Below the pieces are notes generated by a model. That model did not search any database, was not told where the DNA came from, and was given only the letters and a program-made list of their open reading frames with translations. From assembly GCF_019042735.1 (NCBI RefSeq), contig NZ_JAHQCR010000086.1, forward strand, positions 23,681-87,680: DNA of 64,000 bases, given 5' to 3'. The DNA is from Evansella alkalicola. GTDB taxonomy: Bacteria > Bacillota > Bacilli > Bacillales > Salisediminibacteriaceae. The position numbers and the translations under genes are program-made. Shown here piece by piece: positions 25,466 to 32,918 of the stretch. Numbering within the stretch: position 1 is the stretch's first letter; each line of letters starts with the position of its first letter.

Positions 25466-26341
25466 TTACTCGATTCCTGCAAGCCACTCTGCAACTGTAT
25501 CTTGGTTAGCTTCTACCCAAGCAGCAGCAGCTTCTTCTGCTGGTACATCTTGTTGGATCTCAAGCATTACTGATTCCATGTCAGAAGTAGTCCAGAAGAA
25601 TTGGTCTAAAATTGTGAATGCTTCAAGATCATCTTCCTCTAATCCTTCACGAACCATTGTTGCGATAATTTCTGCATCACCGAAAGTACCTTCTGGATCT
25701 TCTAGATACTTCAGGTCGTAAGAAGCGAACTTCCAGTGAGGAGTCCAACCAGTAACAACAATTGGATCACCATTTTCAACTGCGCTACCTAATTCACCAG
25801 CCATAACACCACTTGAAGTAGGTACTACTTCCCAACCTTCAAGGTTTTCATAATCAGTTTCAACAGCAGCTTCTGCTGCACCAACTACACCAGCACCTGC
25901 TTCAATACCAGTGATTTCCATGTTCAATTCGTCTGCATATTGATCAAGATCAGCAATGGAATCAACATTCATGTATTCTGGAACAACTAAACCAATTTTT
26001 GCACCCTCTAAGTTTGGACCAAGTTCAACTAAGCTATCAGCGAACTCTTCATATTGTGAAGCATGAGTAGCTGGCAACCATGCTGCTACCATAGCGTCAG
26101 CCTCACCAGAAGCTACTGCGTCCCACATAAGTGTGTTATCAATTGGTGTATACGTTACATCGTACCCTTGATCTTCTAATACTTTACCGATAACGTGAGT
26201 AGATGCGATTTCAGAATCCCATTCTACGTAAACTAGTTCAATAGCTTTGTCGTCATCGTTGCCACCGCAACCTGCTGCTAGTAATGATAATGAAAGTCCT
26301 GCTGCAAGACCAAGACGTTTCCAATTAAGTTTCTTAAACAT
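25466..26341 (-). CDS. opuAC: Glycine betaine ABC transporter, substrate-binding lipoprotein
   Basis: 291 residues: signal peptide with SLLAAGCGG (lipid-anchored Cys about 25), then a type II periplasmic-binding-protein fold of the OpuAC family. The betaine-binding aromatic positions are visible: Trp in AAWLPATHAS, and GWTPHWKFASYDLKYLEDPE, the segment typical of glycine betaine/proline betaine binders. Anchored on the outer face, it delivers betaine to OpuAB. It is the third gene of opuAA-opuAB-opuAC, 77 bp after opuAB, with AAGGGGAGAA as binding site. A strong terminator follows. Confidence 0.94.
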   Translation of the reverse strand: MFKKLNWKRLGLAAGLSLSLLAAGCGGNDDDKAIELVYVEWDSEIASTHVIGKVLEDQGYDVTYTPIDNTLMWDAVASGEADAMVAAWLPATHASQYEEFADSLVELGPNLEGAKIGLVVPEYMNVDSIADLDQYADELNMEITGIEAGAGVVGAAEAAVETDYENLEGWEVVPTSSGVMAGELGSAVENGDPIVVTGWTPHWKFASYDLKYLEDPEGTFGDAEIIATMVREGLEEDDLEAFTILDQFFWTTSDMESVMLEIQQDVPAEEAAAAWVEANQDTVAEWLAGIE

Positions 26342-26418
26342 AATAGTAAATTCTCCCCTTTTAATAGTTTTTAATATATATGGAACTTTTCTTAGTGAAA
26401 AGGAACCAACGAGTAATA

Positions 26419-27285
26419 TTAGCCTTTCTTTTTTCCATCAAAGCCTTGTGAGAAGCGGTCAACGATAATTGCTAAAATAACAATACTTATCCCTGCCACA
26501 AATCCAGTACCCACATTTGCGCCTTGTAATGCTCGAGTTACTTCTCGTCCTAAACCAGGTGCTCCAATTAATGAAGCAATTACAACCATAGAGAGTACGA
26601 GCATAATTGTTTGGTTAATCCCGGCCATAATCGTTGCTTTGGCCATTGGAAGCTCTACCTTAAATAACTTTTGAGCAGGAGTACTACCGAAAGCATCTGC
26701 TGCTTCAACTAATTCTGTAGATACTTGGCGTATTCCGAGATTAGTTAGACGTACCGTTGGTGGTACAGCGAAAATAAGTGATGCAAAAACACCAGGTACA
26801 TAGCCGATGCCGAAAAAGGCTGCAGCTGGAATTAAGTAAACAAATGCTGGCATTGTCTGCATAAAGTCTAATACAGGTTTCATAATTGTTTGAGCTATAT
26901 TATTTTTGGCCATTAAAATACCAAAAGGAACACCTATTATGACTGATAATAAACTAGCAATTAATACGAGAGTGAACGATTGCACTAATTGAGTCCATAA
27001 ACCTTGATTGTAAATTAACCAGAGACCTACAATGGAAAATGCAGCAAGTCCGAATTTTTTTCCTGAAATGTAAAATGCATATAAAGCAACTAAGAGTATG
27101 ATGAATATAGGAGGAACTGCCCCTATAATATCTACCATCCATTCCATAAATGCCCTTAGATAGACACTAATAGGATTGAATATAAAAGAAAATACATCTT
27201 TGATTACATCGATCGTTGTATCGGCCCAACTTGCTAACGGGATTCTAGGAATAAAGTCTAATAAATCATGAAGAAAATTAAGCAT
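26419..27285 (-). CDS. opuAB: Glycine betaine ABC transporter, permease
   Basis: 288 residues, a ProW/OpuAB-type permease with about seven hydrophobic helices and the EAA loop EAADAFGSTPAQKLFKVELP (about 191-210), which contacts the ATPase. It forms the membrane channel of OpuA. The start codon overlaps the end of opuAA by eight bases, with GAGGTG nine bases upstream, implying translational coupling. The long N-terminal amphipathic region (IPLASWADTTIDVIKDVFSF) is normal for this family. Confidence 0.95.
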   Translation of the reverse strand: MLNFLHDLLDFIPRIPLASWADTTIDVIKDVFSFIFNPISVYLRAFMEWMVDIIGAVPPIFIILLVALYAFYISGKKFGLAAFSIVGLWLIYNQGLWTQLVQSFTLVLIASLLSVIIGVPFGILMAKNNIAQTIMKPVLDFMQTMPAFVYLIPAAAFFGIGYVPGVFASLIFAVPPTVRLTNLGIRQVSTELVEAADAFGSTPAQKLFKVELPMAKATIMAGINQTIMLVLSMVVIASLIGAPGLGREVTRALQGANVGTGFVAGISIVILAIIVDRFSQGFDGKKKG

Positions 27286-28477
27286 TTTCTAAGTTCACCT
27301 CGCTATCACTTGCAAGAGCGCCAATGACTGCTCCACGTACGATAATACCAACCAATTTGCTGTTATCTATGACTGCTACAGGAATTGGAGAGTCGTGGAT
27401 AATATTAAATATGTCATTCATCGGTGTCTCCTTGTCTACTTTAGGAATATCATTTCGCAAGATCTCTTGAAGATGCTTGATGTCATTTTTCTTCGCAAGA
27501 GAAGCATCATCTGCAGTAATATATCCTTTTAAGGTTCTATTACTGTCGACTACGAAAATACTAGAAAGCCCTTCTTCACGCATACGTTCTAGTGCAACGC
27601 GGGGACCATGCTTATCCATATTCACTGTTTCAGGACGTTTCATAATATGTTGTGCCGTAAGCACTTTTGATCTATCAATGTCTTCAACAAATTTTTCTAC
27701 ATAATCATTTGCAGGGTGTACAAGAATTTCTTCTGGTGTACCGATTTGTACGATAGAACCGTCTTTCATAAGGGCGATTCGATCACCAATACGTAACGCT
27801 TCATCTAAATCATGTGTAATGAAAATGATAGTTTTCTTCATAGTAGATTGTAGATCTAATAATTCATCCTGCATGTCTTTACGAATTAATGGATCTAGTG
27901 CGGAAAATGCCTCGTCCATTAATAAAACTTCTGGGTCATTCGCTAACGCACGTGCTAAACCAACACGTTGCTGCATTCCTCCGGAGAGCTGATCTGGATA
28001 TTGATGCTCATATCCTTTTAATCCAACTAATTCTAATGAAGTCAATGCTTTTTCTTTTCGCTTCTCTTTTTCGATATCTTGTACTTCAAGGCCGTACTCT
28101 ACGTTTTCAAGAATTGTTCTGAATGGGAATAGTCCAAACTTCTGGAAAACCATACTCATTTTTTTTCTACGAACCTCGCGTAATTGCTGGTCATTCATTT
28201 GTGCAAGATTCTCACCATCGATCCATACATTTCCTGCGGATGGATTGATTAAACGATTTAATAATCGAACAAGTGTTGATTTACCACTTCCTGATAGCCC
28301 CATAATTACAAAGATTTCTCCATCTTGTACTTCAAAAGAAGCTTGGTTGACACCAACGGTCATTCCTGTCTCTTTTAAGATGTCATCTTTTGATCTCTTT
28401 TGATCTAGCATTTTTATTGCTTGCTTAGGGCGTTTACCAAAAACTTTTGATAAGTTTTCTACTTTTATTTTAGCCAA
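27278..28477 (-). CDS. opuAA: Glycine betaine ABC transporter, ATPase with CBS pair
   Basis: 399 residues from TTG 28477 (GAGGTGG five bases upstream; GTG 28486 is a poorer alternative). Walker A GLSGSGKST, Q-loop QKFGLFPF, signature LSGGMQQR, Walker B EVLLMDEAFSALDP and the switch His (FITHDLDEA) are all intact. The C-terminal ~120 residues hold two CBS domains (about 285-395), which in OpuA sense cyclic-di-AMP or ionic strength and gate transport. It drives uptake of glycine betaine for osmoprotection. First gene of the operon, divergent from gbsR. Confidence 0.95.
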   Translation of the reverse strand: MAKIKVENLSKVFGKRPKQAIKMLDQKRSKDDILKETGMTVGVNQASFEVQDGEIFVIMGLSGSGKSTLVRLLNRLINPSAGNVWIDGENLAQMNDQQLREVRRKKMSMVFQKFGLFPFRTILENVEYGLEVQDIEKEKRKEKALTSLELVGLKGYEHQYPDQLSGGMQQRVGLARALANDPEVLLMDEAFSALDPLIRKDMQDELLDLQSTMKKTIIFITHDLDEALRIGDRIALMKDGSIVQIGTPEEILVHPANDYVEKFVEDIDRSKVLTAQHIMKRPETVNMDKHGPRVALERMREEGLSSIFVVDSNRTLKGYITADDASLAKKNDIKHLQEILRNDIPKVDKETPMNDIFNIIHDSPIPVAVIDNSKLVGIIVRGAVIGALASDSEVNLENA

Positions 28478-28879
28478 TCTAGCCACCTCAATCTTTTCAG
28501 TCGTTCGTAATTCTATTTATATAGTAGGAACAGAATGAATCTCATAATATACACTTGCTAAAAATGAAGTCTAATAAGTATTCATAACTTGGCTTCAGAA
28601 TTAGACACAGTCATTATTATTAAAATGGAAAAAATAATCATTATGGCCCACATGCCGCTTGACCTATTTAACTATAAACTTTTAAAAGAATTTGATCAAA
28701 CGGTGTATACTCACTAATTTGTATCAAAAGTTTGTTCAGTTAAAACTGTACGTAATAAACGTACTATATTCTTTTAAATGCTACTGATTGCTCAATTTTT
28801 AACATCTACTGGTCGCTTTCATCTCTTAAATAGTTTTGCTACCATTTAAAATAGTAGAATGGAGGAGGGTAACGATGCG
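28478..28879. promoter_or_regulatory. opuA-gbsR divergent regulatory region
   Basis: A 400-bp gap without genes. For opuA (minus strand), TTAGAC at 28569-28574, a 17-bp spacer and TATATT at 28546-28551 make a good sigma-A promoter. Between the two genes lie TTTGATCAAA (28690-28699, a 10-bp palindrome), GTATAC and TGTACGtaataaaCGTACt (28748-28766). These are candidate operators for GbsR, inferred only from symmetry and position. Confidence 0.55.
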
Positions 28880-29446
28880 ATGCCTAGTAATAAAGATTAT
28901 GAAATAGAATTAGAAAAGCTAGATGGCGCACGCAATCGTTTCATAACGGAGATAGCTAAAAATATTCACTTATATAACATCACACCATCGGCAGGACGCC
29001 TTTATGGAACTGTCTTTTTTTCTGAAGAACCCATGACTTTAGATGAAATGAGTCGAGCTTTAGGTATGAGTAAAACTAGTATGAGTACAGGTATTCGGTC
29101 ATTACTAGAAGCTAATATGGTTGAGAGGGTCTGGGAACGGGGAATTAGGAAGGATTTATATAAAGTAGAAGACGATTGGTATAAGTCATTTTCTAATGTT
29201 TTTATTAATCGTTGGCGTAATGCTACAGAGTTGAATATGGGAGCTATTCAGGAAACGAAAGAAATGTTGTTGCATTTAAAAGAAGAAACTGGATTTGATG
29301 ACGTATTGGAAAAAGTTGAAACAGATTTAGAAAAATTGGAAGAAGCGGAAAACTACTATATATGGTTAACCGATGTCATTTCATTATTTGAATCTGGGAA
29401 AATATTCGAATTAGTTCCTAAACGAACAAAAAAGACGTTAAAATAA
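28880..29446 (+). CDS. gbsR: GbsR-type MarR-family regulator of glycine betaine genes
   Basis: 188 residues from ATG 28880 (GGAGGAGGG ten bases upstream; the ATG at 28859 precedes this site). It has a winged helix-turn-helix in the first half (SEEPMTLDEMSRALGMSKTS, then MSTGIRSLLEANMVERVW) and a long helical C-terminal half typical of GbsR/OpcR/OpuAR. These proteins repress betaine uptake or synthesis genes and sense betaine or choline through an aromatic cage. The divergent position to opuAA-AB-AC points to OpuA as its target, which is inference. Followed by its own terminator. Confidence 0.9.
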   Translation: MPSNKDYEIELEKLDGARNRFITEIAKNIHLYNITPSAGRLYGTVFFSEEPMTLDEMSRALGMSKTSMSTGIRSLLEANMVERVWERGIRKDLYKVEDDWYKSFSNVFINRWRNATELNMGAIQETKEMLLHLKEETGFDDVLEKVETDLEKLEEAENYYIWLTDVISLFESGKIFELVPKRTKKTLK

Positions 29447-29471
29447 ACTGTACTTAAAAAACTATAACTAT

Positions 29472-29516
29472 AACGGATATGAAAATGTGATGGATCATTT
29501 TTCATATCCGTTTTTT
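29472..29516 (+). terminator. Terminator of gbsR
   Basis: AACGGATATGAAAA pairs with TTTTCATATCCGTT, then TTTT. Confidence 0.9.
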
Positions 29517-29529
29517 CGTGTCTAATTTT

Positions 29530-29538
29530 TGTTATAAT
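29530..29538 (+). promoter_or_regulatory. Extended -10 promoter of the 27-residue gene
   Basis: TGTTATAAT contains a perfect TATAAT (29533-29538) with the TG extension. A good -35 is not evident. Confidence 0.55.
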
Positions 29539-29603
29539 AGACTTACAACCTTATTGTAGAATGTTAATCAAAGTGGATGAAAAGAAGTAAGGAGAAATAA
29601 AAA

Positions 29604-29687
29604 TGAAAAACTACCAACTTGCATTGTTGTTATTAGTGATAGGTTTTATTGGTGGAGCCTTATATTGGGTATGGGCGTTATTATAAG
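29604..29687 (+). CDS. 27-residue single-TM membrane peptide
   Basis: Encodes MKNYQLALLLLVIGFIGGAL followed by YWVWALL, one hydrophobic helix with a short basic N-terminus. It is a complete transcription unit in miniature: extended -10 at 29530-29538, AAGGAG eight bases before the ATG, and a perfect terminator 10 bases after the stop. That arrangement makes chance unlikely despite the small size. I do not recognise a family; single-helix peptides of this kind often modulate larger membrane proteins. Confidence 0.65.
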
Positions 29688-29697
29688 CGAACCTACA

Positions 29698-29731
29698 AGT
29701 GCCAAACACACAAGCCGTTTGGCACTTTTTT
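29698..29731 (+). terminator. Terminator of the 27-residue gene
   Basis: AAGTGCCAAAC pairs perfectly with GTTTGGCACTT, then TTTT. Confidence 0.9.
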
Positions 29732-29818
29732 ATCGTAGTACCATTTTCACTGCAGACCTTTATACCGAAATTATTGGCGACAATGAGGGTGATAATTAAA
29801 TTATCTATATTTTGTTCG

Positions 29819-29900
29819 AACAAACGGAAGTCTACGAGACTCCTGTGGAAAAGGAAGTCAGGGCAAGACCCTACAGTCTTTGGAGGAAATAAGACGTTAC
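29819..29900. repeat. Degenerate copy of the GC-rich intergenic repeat core
   Basis: The order GTCTACGAGACTCCTGTGG...CAGGGCAAGACCCTACAG...GGAGG follows the same order as the core of the element at 11395-11470, at lower G+C and with many changes. It looks like an old decayed copy. Confidence 0.4.
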
Positions 29901-29901
29901 T

Positions 29902-29927
29902 TGTAACCTAAAGCTGAAAATGTCGAC
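29902..29927 (+). promoter_or_regulatory. Sigma-X autoregulatory promoter
   Basis: TGTAAC (29902-29907), a 16-bp spacer and CGAC (29924-29927) fit the sigma-X consensus TGTAAC-N16/17-CGwC, 28 bp before sigX. Confidence 0.8.
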
Positions 29928-29954
29928 AAATATGATAGAGAGGGAGGGAAGGGC

Positions 29955-30497
29955 GTGCGTGAGGAATTTGATCGTTTATATGAAACGTATCATCACACAC
30001 TTTTCCAGTACTTATTTTACATGGTTCGTAACCGTGAAGTTGCTGAAGAACTAGTGCAGGAAGTTTATATTAAAGTTTTACAATCATTTCAATCATTTGA
30101 AGGAAAAAGTAGTGAAAAAACATGGCTTTATTCCGTCGCAAAGCATGTAGGGATTGACTGGATTAGAAGTCAGAGCAGGAAAAAAAGAAAGATGGATGGT
30201 GCTCAGTATGAGTGGAGTGAAAAGGAGTTTGAGGTTAAGGACCACGCCCCTCTCCCTGAGGAAATCCTTCTCCAAAAAGATGAAATGCAACAGGTTTACC
30301 GAATGCTGGCCCTTTGTTCAGAAAGTCAGCAGCAGGTAATAATCCTGAGGTATATACAATCATTTAGTATTGCAGAAACTGCAGAAATACTAGGTTGGAC
30401 GGAAAGTAAAGTGAAGACTACACAGCATCGGGCAATTAAGACTTTACAGAAACATATAGAGGATCATGAGCTTAAGTGGAAGGAGGCAAGCGAATGA
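29955..30497 (+). CDS. sigX: ECF sigma factor SigX
   Basis: 180 residues with region 2 (LFQYLFYMVRNREVAEELVQ, EVYIKVLQSFQSFEGKSSEK) and region 4 (SIAETAEILGWTESKVKTTQ HRA). These segments are close to B. subtilis SigX, including the FEGxSSEKTWL sequence. SigX directs genes that modify the cell-surface charge and respond to envelope stress. GTG 29955 follows a purine-rich GGGAGGGAAGGG site. A sigma-X-type promoter immediately upstream indicates autoregulation, and the stop codon overlaps the start of rsiX by four bases. Confidence 0.93.
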   Translation: MREEFDRLYETYHHTLFQYLFYMVRNREVAEELVQEVYIKVLQSFQSFEGKSSEKTWLYSVAKHVGIDWIRSQSRKKRKMDGAQYEWSEKEFEVKDHAPLPEEILLQKDEMQQVYRMLALCSESQQQVIILRYIQSFSIAETAEILGWTESKVKTTQHRAIKTLQKHIEDHELKWKEASE

Positions 30498-31750
30498 CTC
30501 GGGAAAATCACTGGGATGAAGAAAAGGTGGAGGACCAGCTTCGCAAGCTGCCTTCAATTGAGGATAAACAGAATAAAGAGGATTTATTTCTAGCGATTCA
30601 AAGGAAGATGGATGAAAGGGAAGAGAATCAAAAGATCATTATACCGAAGAAAAAGAAAACGTGGTTTTTCCCTGCCATTGCTTCTGCAGTTGCGGTATTA
30701 TTGATTATTTTAATTGTTCCTTCTATGTTTAATGATTTGCAGTTTTCGTCTAATGATGAAGCAGCTGAGGATCGAGCGAGTGAAATATTTGAACTCAATA
30801 TGGGCGATTCAGCTGACGATGCAGATTCAGGAGATATGGGTATTTTCGTTGATGAAGCGGAAGAAACGGAGGAGTCAGTAGAAGAGTCAGGAGATATTAC
30901 CATGATGGAAGAAGATGGTACGGATCCTTTGACCGTAACTGTTCCAGCACCTTACATTAAAGCAGATGTTAATTTTGGATCAAGTATAGGATCATTTGTG
31001 TTTTTAAAGGGGACGGAATTACTAATTGAGGATGCTGGAGAGACTTTGGAAGAACAGATTTACTACGCATTAACAGATGAATCAGCTCAAGAACATGTTT
31101 TATTCAAAGATTTACAGTCAATTGAAATAGATGAGATGAATAACACCGTTACTCTGGATTTTTCAGAGAATAATACGTTAGAAAGTATGAGTTCTACTCA
31201 AGCGCAGGCATTACCACAAGCTATTCAAGAGGTATTTGGGTTTTACGGGATTACAAAAGTCATTTTCACAACAGAAGGGGACTTGGGCGTTAACTTTGGG
31301 CAGACCGGACCTCTTGATGATCTGGGATTATACACCACTAATCGAGGTTACTATTTGTATGACTCAGGGGAAGATGGTGAAAAGCTTCTTTTCCGAGCAG
31401 TTGGTGTGGATGAATGGATATTTAATGAAGTTGGGGAACTTCTTACTTTTGAAGAAACGGTCGAAAAAATGAGGAATGTGGCTGATGATGCCTGGTATTC
31501 ATCACCAATACCAAGCCATTTGGAGTTTGACATTATGGTTGAAGATAATATCGTATTCGTTACGTTTGAGGAGGGGAGTGCCCTTTCAGATACAAGAGAT
31601 ATGGAACTATTTGTAGAAGCGATCTTGCTCACTGCAAGGGATTTCCCTTATGACTTTATCCAATTCCAGAATGCACAAGTGTATACAGTAGGGCAATATC
31701 AGATGGAAGAGCCTATTGACGTTCGTGATGTCGTTCCAAACTTAAATTAA
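30494..31750 (+). CDS. rsiX: Anti-sigma-X factor RsiX, membrane protein
   Basis: 418 residues from ATG 30494 (AAGGAGG upstream; it overlaps the sigX stop as ATGA). A charged cytoplasmic N-terminus (about 1-55) should bind SigX. One TM follows (about 60-78, FFPAIASAVAVLLIILIVPS), then an acidic linker (about 85-145) and a large extracytoplasmic part. Residues ~155-260 (SIEIDEMNNTVTLDFSENN, GITKVIFTTE) look like a GerMN-type fold, followed by a second repeat-like module to the end. It holds SigX inactive until envelope stress is sensed. It is longer than B. subtilis RsiX (about 368 residues). Confidence 0.88.
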   Translation: MTRENHWDEEKVEDQLRKLPSIEDKQNKEDLFLAIQRKMDEREENQKIIIPKKKKTWFFPAIASAVAVLLIILIVPSMFNDLQFSSNDEAAEDRASEIFELNMGDSADDADSGDMGIFVDEAEETEESVEESGDITMMEEDGTDPLTVTVPAPYIKADVNFGSSIGSFVFLKGTELLIEDAGETLEEQIYYALTDESAQEHVLFKDLQSIEIDEMNNTVTLDFSENNTLESMSSTQAQALPQAIQEVFGFYGITKVIFTTEGDLGVNFGQTGPLDDLGLYTTNRGYYLYDSGEDGEKLLFRAVGVDEWIFNEVGELLTFEETVEKMRNVADDAWYSSPIPSHLEFDIMVEDNIVFVTFEEGSALSDTRDMELFVEAILLTARDFPYDFIQFQNAQVYTVGQYQMEEPIDVRDVVPNLN

Positions 31751-31762
31751 ATCTATGATAAA

Positions 31763-31803
31763 AATAAGCCGTATCAGTATCTTTCTGCTGATACGGCTTA
31801 TTA
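31763..31803 (+). terminator. Terminator of sigX-rsiX
   Basis: AATAAGCCGTATCAG pairs perfectly with CTGATACGGCTTATT. Confidence 0.88.
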
Positions 31804-31875
31804 TGATGGTGCGAACTGTGTAAACTAATGAAACAGGTTTGTTGTTGTAAAAAGTGGCAGGAGGTTTATGTCGGA

Positions 31876-32769
31876 ATGGATACAGTAACGCACACGTTGT
31901 TTGGTTTAGCATTATATGGCGTAGTGGATAAACGTGATTTTTCAAAGAATGAGAAGAGAGCGTTGTTATTTACGACAGTTGTCGGAAGCCAAATTCCTGA
32001 TATTGATGTGGTATCTCAGTTATGGGATACGCAGGGACAATATCAAATGTGGCACAGAGGCGTTACACATTCTATTTTTATGGTACCTGTATTTTCGTTC
32101 CTTATTTATATGTTTACTCGTTGGAAATGGGGAGTACGGAGCAGGCTGTATTTATGGTTGGGAATGCTAGCTGTCTTCATACATAGTACGAGTGACTTGT
32201 TTAATGCATGGGGTACGGGATATTTAGAACCCATTTCACAAATGAGGATCACATTTGGGACAGTACCAATTGTAGATTTTGTTATATGGGGAATTTTACT
32301 GATAGGTTTTTTGGTCGCTAGAAGATCCAATACGAATAGAAAGCACCATATTTACCGTTATTCATGGTTATTGATTGTCCTTCATATTTTTAGCCAAACA
32401 GTCCAAGGATATTTGATATATGATCAGTATGCCGATCAGTATGAGCAGGGGGCTTTATCTGCTTCCTTTGTACCAACACACTTTTCTTTTATTGGGAAAA
32501 AAGATAATGAAATATCTATTTATGAAAGCTCCCTATTCCGTCAAGACCATTTAGAAGTTAGGTTGGAGAGTCAAGAGGAGGCGGATTTAGATAAGCTATT
32601 TGCACAAAAACCTGAAGCGGCAACTCTCTATGAATGGGCTCCATTTGTTGTTGTGGTAGATGAAGAGGAAGAGGGTGTGTTAGGCATTTATGATCCTCGT
32701 TTTTATAGGGATGGTCAATCGTTCTTATTTGAATATATCGAACGGGAAGTTGAGGGCGGTGAAGGGTAA
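31876..32769 (+). CDS. YfhP/YdjM-like membrane-bound metal-dependent hydrolase family protein
   Basis: 297 residues from ATG 31876, the family N-terminus MDTVTHTLFGLALYG; AGGAGG lies about 11 bases upstream. The conserved metal-type residues are present: DTVTHTLFG, SQIPDIDVV, MWHRGVTHSIF (WHRGxTHS) and IHSTSDLFNAWG. There are about four hydrophobic helices in the first two-thirds and a soluble C-terminal domain (about 225-297). The family is widespread; B. subtilis YfhP regulates its neighbour gene, but the enzymatic reaction is not established. It is the last gene before a repeat array and IS element. Confidence 0.82.
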   Translation: MDTVTHTLFGLALYGVVDKRDFSKNEKRALLFTTVVGSQIPDIDVVSQLWDTQGQYQMWHRGVTHSIFMVPVFSFLIYMFTRWKWGVRSRLYLWLGMLAVFIHSTSDLFNAWGTGYLEPISQMRITFGTVPIVDFVIWGILLIGFLVARRSNTNRKHHIYRYSWLLIVLHIFSQTVQGYLIYDQYADQYEQGALSASFVPTHFSFIGKKDNEISIYESSLFRQDHLEVRLESQEEADLDKLFAQKPEAATLYEWAPFVVVVDEEEEGVLGIYDPRFYRDGQSFLFEYIEREVEGGEG

Positions 32770-32795
32770 TAGTAGCTAGTTGGTTGCGTGTGAGA

Positions 32796-32918
32796 GAATC
32801 GATTTGAGTCTTCATTTTCACAGAATGGAGACTCAAATGAGTTATTGAGTCGAATTGAGTCTTCATTTTCTCAAAATGGAGACTGAAATGAGTTATCGAA
32901 TCGATTTGAGTCCTCATT
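32796..32918. repeat. 51-bp intergenic repeat family A, left part
   Basis: Two full 51-bp units (GAGTCTTCATTTT...AAAATGGAGAC... then AAATGAGTTATTGA and AATCGATTT), plus the first bases of a third, which is cut by the IS element. Each unit has a near-perfect dyad: GTCTTCATTTT against AAAATGGAGAC. The apparent frames across it are produced by the 51-bp (17-codon) period and are not genes. Confidence 0.85.

Noticed and set aside
32558..32917. 119-residue minus-strand frame with repeats of DSITHFSLH
   Set aside because: Produced by the 51-bp (17-codon) repeat of family A plus antisense of the YfhP-like gene; no ribosome binding site. The same holds for the frames at 34464-34758.
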